64,000 bases of DNA from Alteromonadaceae bacterium (GTDB lineage: Bacteria > Pseudomonadota > Gammaproteobacteria > Enterobacterales > Alteromonadaceae), in contig JABSOI010000023.1 of the NCBI GenBank assembly GCA_013216015.1, positions 32,735 through 96,734 on the forward strand, given 5' to 3'. Under the pieces are notes generated by a model. It made no database searches. It was not told where the DNA came from and saw only the letters and a program-made list of their open reading frames with translations. The position numbers and the translations under genes are program-made. Below are positions 9,484-19,446 of this stretch, one piece after another (position 1 is the first letter of the stretch; the number at the start of each line of letters is the position of its first letter).

Positions 9484-9763
9484 AATTAATTGCTTGAATT
9501 GATGTTTGACCTTTAAATTACAAATTTTCCAATACTTTTCACCGCTAACTATTCTTTCCCTAACAATAATCATATAAGCTAACCCCAGAGCTTATTATCT
9601 TTGTTGTTTACCTTTTTGATAATTTGCAATAACAAAAATAATATACTCAAGTGGTTTGGGTATTAACATCAATGAATAATTAATTGGTGTTTTCTAAATT
9701 TTAGTAAACCCTGACTGTATTTTGAGTCACTGGGTGTATAGCAACTCATTAGGAAGTTTATCG

Positions 9764-12028
9764 ATGTCTGATGCGCTTGATTTTAGTCTTGACGGTATTG
9801 AACAAAAACCTTTAAGGCAATTTACTGAAGAAGCATATTTGAATTATTCCATGTACGTGATCATGGACCGGGCTTTGCCACATATTGGTGATGGATTGAA
9901 GCCCGTACAACGTCGCATTATTTATGCAATGTCTGAATTAGGTTTATCTTCAACAGCAAAATATAAAAAATCAGCCCGTACTGTTGGTGATGTGTTGGGT
10001 AAATTTCATCCTCACGGCGATTCAGCGTGCTACGAAGCTATGGTGTTGATGGCTCAACCGTTTTCTTATCGATATCCTTTAGTTGATGGTCAAGGTAACT
10101 GGGGTGCTCCGGATGATCCGAAATCTTTTGCGGCAATGCGCTATACCGAAGCTAAGTTATCAAAGTTTGGTGAAGTATTACTCTCTGAATTAGGCCAGGG
10201 CACGGTTGATTGGAACCCTAATTTTGACGGAACCATGAAAGAACCAAAAACATTGCCCGCCAGACTGCCACATATTTTATTAAATGGCATCACGGGTATT
10301 GCTGTAGGTATGGCTACTGATATTCCTCCTCATAATGTTCGGGAAATTGCCAGTGCCTGTGTTCATTTAATTGAGCAACCTAAAGCCGAAATTGCTGATT
10401 TACTCGAATTTGTTAAAGGCCCTGATTATCCTACAGATGCGGAAATAATTACTCCGAAGCTGGAGATTGAAAAAATTTATCAAACGGGTCGTGGCAGTAT
10501 TAAAATGCGTGCGGTTTATGATATTGAACAAGGTGAAGTGGTCGTTACCTCTTTGCCTCATCAGGCCTCAGGTGGAAAAATACTAGAACAGATTGCCAAC
10601 CAAATGACGGCGAAAAAGCTACCCATGGTCGTCGATTTACGTGATGAGTCAGATCATGAAAATCCTATCCGCCTAGTGATAGTACCCCGTTCAAACCGTG
10701 TTGATATAGAACAGTTAATGCAGCATTTATTTGCAACAACAGATCTAGAGAAAAGTTATCGCGTAAACCTGAACATGATAGGTCTGAACAACAAACCAGC
10801 GGTGAAAAATTTAAAAGGTATTTTAACGGAATGGTTAGAATTTCGACGTGAAACCGTACGTCGTCGATTGCAATATCGTTTAGATAAAGTAGTAGCTCGA
10901 CTGCATATTTTAGATGGCTTATTGATCGCGTATTTAAACATTGATGAAGTTATCGACATAATTAGAACTTATGATGTTCCTAAGGAAGAGCTTAAAACGC
11001 GATTTTCCCTTACAGATATTCAAGCCGATTCAATTCTTGAGATCAAATTACGTCAATTAGCAAAGCTTGAAGAAATTAGAATTAGAGCTGAGCAAGATGA
11101 ACTAAATGTTGATCGTGAATACTTGGAAAAAATACTTGGTTCTAAAGCTCGAATGAATACCTTGATGAAAAAGGAAATTTTAGAAGCGGCTGAAAAATAT
11201 GGTGATGATCGTCGTTCCGTGATTATTGAACGTAGCGAAGCTAAAGCGTTATCAGAAAAAGATTTAGTACCAAGTGAGCCTGTAACTGTTGTGGTTTCCG
11301 ATAAAGGCTGGGCACGTTGCGCGAAAGGACATGATATTGACCCTGAGTCATTAAGTTATAAAGCAGGAGATGAATATTTATGCTCAGCAAAAGGGCGTAG
11401 TAATCGCCCTGTGGTGTTTATTGATACATCGGGAAGAGCTTATACAACCGACGCACATAGTTTGCCTACGGCAAGAAGTCAGGGAGAGCCATTAACTGGA
11501 CGGTTTAATTTAGTTACTGGTGAAACATTCCAAAAGGTCTTGATGGCTGACGATGAAACTAGGTACTTGTTAAGCAGCGATGCTGGTTATGGCTTTATCG
11601 GTAGCTTTGCTGACATGATAAGCCGTAATAAAAATGGTAAAGCTTTATTAAACTTATCTAGCACAGCGAAAGTTATGACGCCACAAGTGATAGAAGATCT
11701 GGAAAATTCGTTAGTGTTAACTATAACTTCTGAAGGAAGAATGCTGGTATTTCCAATTAAGGATTTACCGATATTAAGTAAAGGCAAGGGCAATAAAATT
11801 ATTAATATTCCTTCTGCCAAAGCGAAAACAAGAGAGGAATTTGTTACATTATTAAATATAATTTCGCCTGATGATGACGTCACTCTGCATGCAGGTAAAC
11901 GTAAACTAACGCTGAAGGCCGTTGATATCGAACATTATCGGGGCGAACGAGGTCGACGGGGTAATAAATTACCGCGTGGATTACAACGAGTTGACCGTAT
12001 TGAAGTTGAGTCACTCAAAGTTGACTAA
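9764..12028 (+). CDS. parC: DNA topoisomerase IV subunit A
   Basis: DNA-cleaving subunit of topoisomerase IV, partner of ParE. Numbered from the ATG at 9764, the catalytic pair is Arg126-Tyr127 (AAMRYTEA). The quinolone-resistance region reads [11 protein letters not shown], with Ser87 and Glu91 as in sensitive E. coli (S80, E84). The C-terminal domain carries beta-pinwheel repeats. I prefer the ATG at 9764 ([14 protein letters not shown]) over a TTG at 9722, because AGGAAG lies 7-8 nt before the ATG and homologues start MSD. This gives 754 aa, a normal length. A good terminator follows the stop. Confidence 0.97.
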   Translation: MSDALDFSLDGIEQKPLRQFTEEAYLNYSMYVIMDRALPHIGDGLKPVQRRIIYAMSELGLSSTAKYKKSARTVGDVLGKFHPHGDSACYEAMVLMAQPFSYRYPLVDGQGNWGAPDDPKSFAAMRYTEAKLSKFGEVLLSELGQGTVDWNPNFDGTMKEPKTLPARLPHILLNGITGIAVGMATDIPPHNVREIASACVHLIEQPKAEIADLLEFVKGPDYPTDAEIITPKLEIEKIYQTGRGSIKMRAVYDIEQGEVVVTSLPHQASGGKILEQIANQMTAKKLPMVVDLRDESDHENPIRLVIVPRSNRVDIEQLMQHLFATTDLEKSYRVNLNMIGLNNKPAVKNLKGILTEWLEFRRETVRRRLQYRLDKVVARLHILDGLLIAYLNIDEVIDIIRTYDVPKEELKTRFSLTDIQADSILEIKLRQLAKLEEIRIRAEQDELNVDREYLEKILGSKARMNTLMKKEILEAAEKYGDDRRSVIIERSEAKALSEKDLVPSEPVTVVVSDKGWARCAKGHDIDPESLSYKAGDEYLCSAKGRSNRPVVFIDTSGRAYTTDAHSLPTARSQGEPLTGRFNLVTGETFQKVLMADDETRYLLSSDAGYGFIGSFADMISRNKNGKALLNLSSTAKVMTPQVIEDLENSLVLTITSEGRMLVFPIKDLPILSKGKGNKIINIPSAKAKTREEFVTLLNIISPDDDVTLHAGKRKLTLKAVDIEHYRGERGRRGNKLPRGLQRVDRIEVESLKVD

Positions 12029-12046
12029 CCTCAAGAGTAGTTTTAG

Positions 12047-12069
12047 AGCCGACTTAATGTCGGCTTTTT
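12047..12069 (+). terminator. rho-independent terminator of parC
   Basis: Stem AGCCGAC / GTCGGCT with loop TTAAT, followed by a T run, 19 bp after the parC stop. Confidence 0.9.
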
Positions 12070-12160
12070 AATGCTTGAATACGTATGCAGGCAATTGAGC
12101 TGTAAACCAGTTTAAGCATAGTATCTCAGATAATTAATAAAATAATTAGGATCTCAAGTT

Positions 12161-13672
12161 ATGACGAAAAAACCCGAACTGAATTTTTGGCAAATATGGA
12201 ATATGTGCTTCGGTTTTCTGGGCATTCAATTTGGCTTTGCCCTGCAAAATGCCAACGTTAGTCGAATATTTCAAACCTTAGGTGCTGATTATTCTAATAT
12301 GGCTTTACTTTGGGTTGCAGCTCCTTTAACTGGTTTAATTGTGCAACCTATCATTGGATATATGAGTGATAAAACATGGGGTAAATTTGGTCGTCGTCGT
12401 CCTTATTTTCTTATTGGCGCGATAGCTGCCAGTTTATCTTTATTCATATTGCCCAACTCGCCAACTTTATGGATGGCTGCCGGTATGCTGTGGATCATGG
12501 ATGCGTCGATTAATGTATCTATGGAACCTTTTCGCGCGTTTGTAGGTGACATGCTGCCTAAAAAGCAACGACCAACCGGTTTTGCTATGCAAAGTTTTTT
12601 TATTGGTGTTGGTTCAGTTGTGGCATCAGCATTACCCTGGATGATGACTAACTGGTTTGATATCAGCAATGTTGCCAGTGCAGGGGTATTACCTGATTCA
12701 GTTAAATTTTCTTTCTATGCTGGTGGGGTTATTTTTCTTCTGGCTGTGTTATGGACCATTTATTCAACGAAAGAATATTCGCCAGAACAAATTGAAAAAT
12801 TTGCTCTAGCTGAAAATGAGCAAATTTGTACCGATGAAAACACTGTCTCGACCCGTTCCAGCCAGAAATATACTAAAGCTGGTATGTTGTGGCTTATCTC
12901 AGGTGGTATTTTAACTATCCTTGTATTAGCTAACATTGAACGTTTAGATCATAGTTTAATGATTTTGACCGTCGGTTTTATTGCTTTTGGTTTATGCCAG
13001 TTATTTGCCGCATATTTAATTAACTGTAATAAAATAGATAATGGTTTTTCTCATATCATGGCTGACTTATTTAATATGCCAGAGACTATGAGGCAGTTGG
13101 CGGTGGTACAATTTTTTTCATGGTTCCCATTTTTTGCAATGTGGACATATACAACTGCGGCGATAACTTCTTTTCATTATGGTACTTCAGATGTTACCAG
13201 CCAGGCATACAATGAAGGGGCTGATTGGGTCGGTATTTTATTCTCAGCCTATAACTTAACTTCAATTGTCGCTGCTATTACCATTCCCTTTATCGTTCGG
13301 AAATTTAGTTTGCGGATTGCTCATATGATTAATTTATTCTTAGGTGGAATAGGTTTTATTTCATTTGTATTTATTAAAGATCCAATTTTGTTAATTGTTT
13401 CAATGATAGGTATTGGTTTTGCGTGGGCATCAATTTTATCTGTACCATATGCGATACTGGCGAATGCATTACCGGCAAATAAAATGGGGTTATATATGGG
13501 GATTTTTAATTTCTTCATTGTGCTTCCACAAATTCTCGCGGCGAGTATTTTAGGCTTTTTGATCACTAAAGTCTTCGATAACCAGCCTGTTTATGCATTA
13601 GTTATTGGTGGTGTCAGTATGCTGGTGGCAGGCGTGATGACGTTAAAAGTTAACGAGCCTGATTATACGTAA
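12161..13672 (+). CDS. MFS sugar transporter (GPH/SLC45-like)
   Basis: A 503-aa inner-membrane permease with about 12 hydrophobic helices. The N-terminal NFWQIWNMCFGFLGIQFGFALQ, the loop after helix 2 (GYMSDKTWGKFGRRRPYF) and the helix-4 region (SMEPFRAFVGDMLP) are typical of the proton-coupled disaccharide symporters related to plant SUT/SLC45 and to the maltose permeases of Alteromonadales. The substrate cannot be read from sequence; maltose or another glucoside is plausible. No glycosidase or LacI regulator lies next to it. Flanked by its own terminator, so probably monocistronic. Confidence 0.82.
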   Translation: MTKKPELNFWQIWNMCFGFLGIQFGFALQNANVSRIFQTLGADYSNMALLWVAAPLTGLIVQPIIGYMSDKTWGKFGRRRPYFLIGAIAASLSLFILPNSPTLWMAAGMLWIMDASINVSMEPFRAFVGDMLPKKQRPTGFAMQSFFIGVGSVVASALPWMMTNWFDISNVASAGVLPDSVKFSFYAGGVIFLLAVLWTIYSTKEYSPEQIEKFALAENEQICTDENTVSTRSSQKYTKAGMLWLISGGILTILVLANIERLDHSLMILTVGFIAFGLCQLFAAYLINCNKIDNGFSHIMADLFNMPETMRQLAVVQFFSWFPFFAMWTYTTAAITSFHYGTSDVTSQAYNEGADWVGILFSAYNLTSIVAAITIPFIVRKFSLRIAHMINLFLGGIGFISFVFIKDPILLIVSMIGIGFAWASILSVPYAILANALPANKMGLYMGIFNFFIVLPQILAASILGFLITKVFDNQPVYALVIGGVSMLVAGVMTLKVNEPDYT

Positions 13673-13720
13673 GCATTCACAAGAAATCGTCATTAAGAAC
13701 GCTATTAAGAAAACGGCAAT

Positions 13721-13750
13721 AAAAAACCCAGTGTAAGCTGGGTTTTTTTT
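13721..13750 (+). terminator. rho-independent terminator of the MFS gene
   Basis: CCCAG / CTGGG stem flanked by an A run and followed by eight T. The A/T flanks would let it serve both strands, so it may also end the DUF3545 gene coming from the right. Confidence 0.88.
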
Positions 13751-13784
13751 GTTGGACTTTTAAAATAGGCAATGAACGGCAGTA

Positions 13785-13958
13785 TTAAAAATCTTCCAAC
13801 ATATATTCTAGTGAATCTTCGTATATTTTTAATTCCCGCTCTAGCTGGAATTTTTCTTTCAGTTGTTCTATTTCACGCCATTTTCTTTTTTTATTGTTAC
13901 ATACGTTAGATTTTCTTGCTTTACTCATCGAGCTTGTAACTTCTTGAAGTGTATCCAT
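13785..13958 (-). CDS. DUF3545 family small protein
   Basis: A 57-aa Lys/Arg/Glu-rich soluble protein, opening MDTLQEVTSSMSKARK and containing the RKWREIEQLKEKFQLERELK block typical of DUF3545 (gammaproteobacterial, function unknown). The start at 13958 has GGAG seven nt upstream; an upstream in-frame start at 14003 lacks such a site. The charged helix and size would suit a nucleic-acid or protein-binding accessory factor, but that is only inference. Sits alone between convergent and same-strand neighbours. Confidence 0.75.
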   Translation of the reverse strand: MDTLQEVTSSMSKARKSNVCNNKKRKWREIEQLKEKFQLERELKIYEDSLEYMLEDF

Positions 13959-14022
13959 GGAATGCTCCTTTTTTATTCTACAACTGCTTCTTTTTAATAG
14001 CATACTCTGAAGAAAAAAGGAA

Positions 14023-14051
14023 ACCTTTTGTTAATTTTATTAGCAAAAGGT
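14023..14051. other. hairpin between talB and the DUF3545 gene
   Basis: ACCTTTTG and CAAAAGGT form a perfect 8-bp stem with a 13-nt AT-rich loop that can extend the pairing (TTAA/TTAG). It lies after the talB stop on the minus strand. It may be a terminator, though no clear U tract follows. Confidence 0.5.
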
Positions 14052-14089
14052 ATTACTAATGGATAAGCATTTAAATTTATTTGTTGGCT

Positions 14090-15043
14090 TTAAAATAAGT
14101 CACTAAGTAGTACTTCTAACTTGTTTTGATCAATAGCAAAATTTCTTATCCCTTCCGCTAGCTTTTCTGTCGCCATAGGATCTTGATTCATGTTCCAGCG
14201 AAATTGACTTTCTGTTAGTGCAGGCTCTGCTACTAACTTAGCTTGGTTTGATGTTAATTGCTTAACAACGGTTTTGGTTGAGTTTTCTAATTCTTCCATC
14301 AAGCCCGGGCTAATAGTTAAACGGTCGCAACCTGCTAAAGCAAGTATTTCACCAACGTTTCTAAAACTGGCACCCATTACGACTGTTTTGTAATCTTTGG
14401 CTTTATAGTAGTTATAAATACTGGTTACTGAAACTACGCCAGGATCTTCTATTGCTGGGTATTCAGTTCTACCGGTATCTTTTTTATACCAGTCTAGAAT
14501 TCGACCAACAAAAGGTGAAATAAGAAATACGCCAGCTTCGGCACAAGCTTGAGCTTGTACAAAACTGAATAATAAAGTCAGGTTGCAATTAATGCCTTCT
14601 TTTTCTAATTGCTCTGCAGCTGTAATGCCTTCCCATGTTGAAGCAAGTTTGATCAATATTCGATCGTTGCTTATTCCTGCTTCGTTGTATAAGCCAATGA
14701 GTTTATGTGCTTTTGCGATAGAAGCTTGAGTATCGAATGATAATCGGGCATCTACTTCAGTAGAAATTTTTCCCGGTACGATTTTGAGTATTTCTAATCC
14801 TATCAACACGGACAATTTATCAGCAGCATCGATGATTTGTTGCTGAGGGTCATTTGATTGCTCTTTTGCCCAAGTGACTGAAGCAGCCAGTAAATTTTGG
14901 TAATTAGGCAGTGCGGCAGCTTTTAGTAATAATGATGGGTTAGTAGTTGCATCTTGAGGATGAAATTTTGCGATAGCTTCAATGTCACCAGTATCGGCAA
15001 CAACGGTGGTCATTTCTTTTAATTGAGAAAGTTGGTTGGTCAT
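14090..15043 (-). CDS. talB: transaldolase
   Basis: Pentose-phosphate enzyme that transfers a dihydroxyacetone unit from sedoheptulose 7-phosphate to glyceraldehyde 3-phosphate. 317 aa, identical in length to E. coli TalB. The Schiff-base lysine is Lys132 in [13 protein letters not shown], the same position as in E. coli. The N-terminal phosphate-barrel motif [16 protein letters not shown] is intact. Upstream on the opposite strand is yaaA, also a talB neighbour in enterobacteria. Confidence 0.97.
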   Translation of the reverse strand: MTNQLSQLKEMTTVVADTGDIEAIAKFHPQDATTNPSLLLKAAALPNYQNLLAASVTWAKEQSNDPQQQIIDAADKLSVLIGLEILKIVPGKISTEVDARLSFDTQASIAKAHKLIGLYNEAGISNDRILIKLASTWEGITAAEQLEKEGINCNLTLLFSFVQAQACAEAGVFLISPFVGRILDWYKKDTGRTEYPAIEDPGVVSVTSIYNYYKAKDYKTVVMGASFRNVGEILALAGCDRLTISPGLMEELENSTKTVVKQLTSNQAKLVAEPALTESQFRWNMNQDPMATEKLAEGIRNFAIDQNKLEVLLSDLF

Positions 15044-15311
15044 AACTCTGCCTTTGATTAGTTCTATGAATAAATGTATAAATTACTGAAAGAATATTAC
15101 TACAAAAAATGTAATTTTCGCTTTAATTTCGGTTAAATTGATTGTTTTCTTTAATTTACAAGCCTATTTGTATCAAATTTTCACTATTTAGCAAGTATGA
15201 TTTTAGAAGTATTAGCGATAGGTGATAATTTATATCGTGTTTTTAATATTTTGTAGCGTTTTTACTATGTTATAGTTGCAATATTATTCCATTAATAAAA
15301 TTTAAACTAAG

Positions 15312-16085
15312 ATGTTAATTGTTGTTTCCCCTGCAAAAAACCTTGATTTTGAATCACCTTTAGCAACAACTGCTTTTACACAGCCAGAGTTATTAGCGCA
15401 AAGTCAGTTATTAATTGAACATTGTGTAAAATTGTCACCAGCAGACATTTCCAGTTTAATGGGGATCAGTGATAAGTTAGCCGGATTAAATGCCGCTCGC
15501 TTTGGTCAATGGGCAATGCCATTTACTACTGAAAATTCACGACAAGCAATCTTAGCCTTTAATGGTGATGTTTATACCGGGCTTGATGCTAAATCTTTTA
15601 GCGAAGCTGATTTTGGTTTTGCTCAACAGCATATGCGAATATTGTCAGGATTATATGGTTTGCTTAAACCATTAGATTTAATGCAGCCATATCGTTTGGA
15701 AATGGGTTGTAAATTGGAAAATGAACGTGGCAGTAACCTGTACCAGTTTTGGGGTGAAATAATTACGGATAAAACTAATCAAGCGTTGAATGAGCAAGGT
15801 GATGATGTGCTGATTAATTTAGCGTCTAATGAATATTTTAAATCAATTAAGAAAAAAGTATTAGATGCAAGAGTGATCACTCCAGCGTTTAAAGATTGGA
15901 AAAATGGTCAATATAAAATGATCAGTTTCTTTGCTAAAAAAGCACGGGGTTTGATGGCTCGCTATATTATTCAAAACCAGCTGACTGATGTTGAACAGCT
16001 AAAAGCGTTTGACCTTGGTGGTTACCAATTCAGTGAAGAGTTTAGTAAGAGTAATGATTGGGTTTTTACTCGCAAGGAACTTTAG
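15312..16085 (+). CDS. yaaA: peroxide stress protein YaaA
   Basis: A 257-aa member of the YaaA/DUF328 (UPF0246) family. The E. coli protein lowers intracellular iron and limits oxidative DNA damage under H2O2, and binds DNA. The start [13 protein letters not shown], the central [11 protein letters not shown] and the block [13 protein letters not shown] are family signatures. Only a weak ribosome-binding site is visible before the ATG. The 3' end runs into a tandem repeat. Confidence 0.93.
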   Translation: MLIVVSPAKNLDFESPLATTAFTQPELLAQSQLLIEHCVKLSPADISSLMGISDKLAGLNAARFGQWAMPFTTENSRQAILAFNGDVYTGLDAKSFSEADFGFAQQHMRILSGLYGLLKPLDLMQPYRLEMGCKLENERGSNLYQFWGEIITDKTNQALNEQGDDVLINLASNEYFKSIKKKVLDARVITPAFKDWKNGQYKMISFFAKKARGLMARYIIQNQLTDVEQLKAFDLGGYQFSEEFSKSNDWVFTRKEL

Positions 16086-16127
16086 TTTGGTTTAGTTTGG
16101 TTTAGTTTGGTTTAGTTTAGTTTGGTT
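16081..16127. repeat. 10-bp tandem repeat after yaaA
   Basis: About four and a half copies of TTTAGTTTGG (one copy degenerate), starting over the yaaA stop codon. Confidence 0.85.
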
Positions 16128-16250
16128 TAATATAGCTTTACTTAGCTTAGTTTTTAAAAATCGTATTCATTAATATATATAGAAGTTACCGTTTGATGCG
16201 TATGTTTTAGAACAAGCGTTAATACAATTTACCATCCATTTTGAGCACTA

Positions 16251-16283
16251 AAAAGGGATAACCCGTGAAAGGTTATCCCTTTA
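16251..16283 (-). terminator. terminator of the TonB receptor gene
   Basis: A long near-perfect stem AAAGGGATAACC / GGTTATCCCTTT with a short loop. On the minus strand it is followed by TTTTTAG, 46 bp after the receptor stop. Confidence 0.85.
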
Positions 16284-16328
16284 CTTTAATAATGCTTTAA
16301 ATTAGCTGTACTTAACTATACGCTATGC

Positions 16329-19286
16329 TTAGAAACTATATTTAGCACCGGCATAGTAATAAGCACCATTAAAACCAAATGGCGCAGAACGACGTGAATA
16401 GGTAAATACTCCAGTACTATCAACAATAGCATTACCACTACTGTCAACAATTGTTCCTGTACGTGAATTACCTATTGTGTTTTTATCAGGCATAACATCG
16501 AACAAATTATTTGCACCAATGTTAAACGATAAGTTTTCACTGAAGTCGTAATTAAATCGTAGGTCAGTTACTAATTCAGCATTGTAAGTTTGACGACCGC
16601 CGTCACTAATTGTGTATTCGCCGTAACGATTAACCGTTAGATTGACGGAAAAATCATCTTTACGATAAAAAGAATTAAAGCTGATCCTATTTTCAGGTTG
16701 CCATTCTTCAATGATAGAAATATCTTGAGATGAAAATACAACATCAACAGGAACACCGCTTAGTCCGCTTGAACTTGGAGTGAATAATCCAACCACCTCA
16801 GTTTCAGTAAAATTAGCAGCAACTGTTAGATTTAATGAACCACCCAATGCCTCAATATTCCATGTTGCTATCACATCAACACCAGAAGTTTCTGTGTCGG
16901 CGCCATTTAGGAAAAATTGCCCTTTACCTGCTCCTGCAACATTTAATGCTGCATCAAGGGTGTCTGATAAGCCTGTACCTAATTTGTTACTGATAACAAT
17001 GCGATCGTCAATATTGATTTTGTAGAAATCTAGCGTGATACTGACATCCTCAATAGGTTGGAACACTGTACCTACACTGAAGTTAACTGACTCTTCCTCT
17101 TTCAATTTAGGGATGCCAATGGCTTGTGCCAATAGACTATCATTTCTGAATGTACCTACTTGAACGCCCACTAAATTTCCACTGCCATCGTCTACAAATT
17201 GTGTGCTGACGTTATTAAAATAAAGTTGCTGCATTGACGGAGCACGGAAACCCGTACTCATTGCACCACGAATGGCGATTTCATCGGTAATAGACCAGTT
17301 AGCGGCAATTTTAAAATTAGCCGTATCACCAAAGCCTTGATAATCATCATAACGAACTGCTGCACTTAAAATTAACTGATCTTCAAACTCTGTTTCTGCG
17401 TCAACATAAAATGAATAAACATCGCGAGATTCGTCAACGGCTGATTCCGGACCAATACCACCAAAGCCCTGCATGCCGGCAGAAGCATTAAACGCGTGAA
17501 GATTAACGCCATTAACAGTATCATAATCACGGTAAGAATATTCATCACCCGGATGAACCTTGTATTCGTCGGTACGAATTTCAGCTCCCAAAGCAAGGAA
17601 AAATTCATCAAAGTCTTGGGTGTAATCCATATTCATGGTTGATAGTGATAATTCTAAACCGTATGCAAATACCGAACGCGGAATAGCAGCACGAATCGCT
17701 GCAGCGTCTAGTCCCTGACCATAATATAGATCATTGGCATAAGAGGAGTTAATTGAATCACTGGTGACATAATCAATTTTATTCTTACCATAGGTATATG
17801 ACAAATCTAAAGTTGCACCATTATCGAAATCAACGTTATAACCGAAGTTATACGAGATATCTTTTAGTTTAGAATTTATTTTGGGTAAAAATCCAGCTGG
17901 AATAGTTGCATCGCCATCATCTAAAACAGCATTGCCGCCGGAATTAGCATTATGGCGGAAAAACGCTGCTGATTCGCTGTCACGACTTGAATAAGTTATA
18001 AAACCGTAGAGTTCACCGTCTCCTAATTCATAACCTGTATTTATTGTTACTGCAATTTGTTCAGAAACTGCATCACCAATTCTAAAAGTTGTACGTGGAG
18101 CTGTTGATTCACGATCGTCGCCCGCTATTTTTGCACCATTTACACCGTCGCTACAGCCGTTGAATTGACATGAACCATGTAAACCCGCTCGGTTGGTATA
18201 ACCGCGGTCGCGGATGTTTATGGTTGTGTCTATAAATCCATAGTCACCTAATGCAAAGCCCTTGGATAAATCAACATTGGTTGTTTCACCATCACCTTCG
18301 GAATATTCTCCGTATGATACTGCAACGCTGCCACCCTCATCGTTATCATTTAATACGATATTAATGACGCCTGCGATAGCGTCTGAACCGTATTGAGCTG
18401 CTGCGCCATCGCGAAGTACCTCAATATGTTTTATTGACGAAGCGGGTATTGCATTCATGTCTGTACCGGCAGTGCCTCGACCTACAGAGGTATTAATATG
18501 GATTAAGCTGGCTTGATGCCGGCGCTTGCCATTAATTAACACTAATGTTTGGTCTGGACCTAAACCACGTAATGTTGCTGGACGTATAGCATCAGTACCA
18601 TCACTTATTGAGGAGCTGGAAAAGTTAAATGATGGGGCAATAGCCTGCAACATTCTTCCCACTTCAGTTTGACCAGTATTGGCTAACGCTTCAGCAGAAA
18701 GTATATCTACTGGTACGGGTAAAACGTCTACAGTTCGTCCTGAAACACGGCTACCAATGATCGCTATTTTTTCGATTTCTTCTTCTGCGAATTGATTGGT
18801 ATCTTCCGCTAATGCAGCTTGGCTTGCTGCTCCCATTAATATTGGCACTAGGGCCGCTTGTATTGCTGTCATTTTGTTCATTTTATTACTCCTGTGGTGT
18901 TTATCAACTTGAATGCTCAGTTGACCAGAGTTATTAACAACAGCGTTTAACCCCGAATCTTTTAATAATCTTTTTAATCCAGCTTTTATTGAGTAGTAGC
19001 CTTTTAATTTATTCGCTTGATACTGTTTAGTTAATTCAAACGGAAAAAATATTGTTTTATTTGCCTTTTGGGCAAAATTAATTAAGGCCTTATCAGCTCG
19101 CTGTTTTTTGATATCAAAACTAATCAAACCTTCCGCATAAGTTTTCGGCGCTAGCAATATAATGACAAGTGTAATTGCACTTGTCATGCTTGAAAAAAAC
19201 TTAGCTTTAGTCTGATACAGACGATAAATCATAATTCGCCAACTGTGCAATAATCCGCCAACTGCGCAATAAGTATAGACAGACAA
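16329..19286 (-). CDS. TonB-dependent receptor with STN signalling domain and an internal second start
   Basis: Outer membrane TonB-dependent transducer/receptor, up to 985 aa. Order: signal peptide (hydrophobic ~33-50, ending YAEG), STN domain (~53-127), a second signal-peptide-like segment (~136-168, MTAIQAALVPILMGAASQAALA), plug (~175-310, LRDGAAAQYGSDAIAGVINI) and beta-barrel ending in KYSF. The outermost start is a TTG at 19286; an ATG at 19232 also gives a good signal peptide. Inside the gene an ATG at 18881 has AGGAG seven nt upstream, so a receptor without STN could be made. It lies downstream of a FecI-like sigma and FecR-like regulator on the same strand, so the STN domain probably signals to that FecR. 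The ligand is unknown. A ~19-bp tandem duplication sits at the 5' end. Confidence 0.87.
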   Translation of the reverse strand: MSVYTYCAVGGLLHSWRIMIYRLYQTKAKFFSSMTSAITLVIILLAPKTYAEGLISFDIKKQRADKALINFAQKANKTIFFPFELTKQYQANKLKGYYSIKAGLKRLLKDSGLNAVVNNSGQLSIQVDKHHRSNKMNKMTAIQAALVPILMGAASQAALAEDTNQFAEEEIEKIAIIGSRVSGRTVDVLPVPVDILSAEALANTGQTEVGRMLQAIAPSFNFSSSSISDGTDAIRPATLRGLGPDQTLVLINGKRRHQASLIHINTSVGRGTAGTDMNAIPASSIKHIEVLRDGAAAQYGSDAIAGVINIVLNDNDEGGSVAVSYGEYSEGDGETTNVDLSKGFALGDYGFIDTTINIRDRGYTNRAGLHGSCQFNGCSDGVNGAKIAGDDRESTAPRTTFRIGDAVSEQIAVTINTGYELGDGELYGFITYSSRDSESAAFFRHNANSGGNAVLDDGDATIPAGFLPKINSKLKDISYNFGYNVDFDNGATLDLSYTYGKNKIDYVTSDSINSSYANDLYYGQGLDAAAIRAAIPRSVFAYGLELSLSTMNMDYTQDFDEFFLALGAEIRTDEYKVHPGDEYSYRDYDTVNGVNLHAFNASAGMQGFGGIGPESAVDESRDVYSFYVDAETEFEDQLILSAAVRYDDYQGFGDTANFKIAANWSITDEIAIRGAMSTGFRAPSMQQLYFNNVSTQFVDDGSGNLVGVQVGTFRNDSLLAQAIGIPKLKEEESVNFSVGTVFQPIEDVSITLDFYKINIDDRIVISNKLGTGLSDTLDAALNVAGAGKGQFFLNGADTETSGVDVIATWNIEALGGSLNLTVAANFTETEVVGLFTPSSSGLSGVPVDVVFSSQDISIIEEWQPENRISFNSFYRKDDFSVNLTVNRYGEYTISDGGRQTYNAELVTDLRFNYDFSENLSFNIGANNLFDVMPDKNTIGNSRTGTIVDSSGNAIVDSTGVFTYSRRSAPFGFNGAYYYAGAKYSF
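18879..18893 (-). promoter_or_regulatory. internal Shine-Dalgarno and ATG inside the TonB receptor gene
   Basis: On the minus strand AGGAG (18889-18893) is followed by a 7-nt spacer and ATG AAC AAA ATG in the receptor frame. The next residues form a signal-peptide-like segment. The spacing is optimal, better than at either 5' start candidate. Confidence 0.7.
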
Positions 19287-19446
19287 TAAGAGATTTTCCT
19301 CTATAGTTATTTGTTTTTTTTAATTTTTCGAAAAGTAGAGACTAATTAATGGATAAATAGAAAAATGAATTTATTTATGTAATGTATCAAAATAGGAAAG
19401 TTAATAGTTTTGGAACAGAAAAATCACCTATTTAAAACTGTGATGT

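Noticed and set aside
9722..9763. TTG start extending ParC by 14 residues
   Set aside because: The ATG at 9764 has the ribosome-binding site and matches the homologue start MSD.
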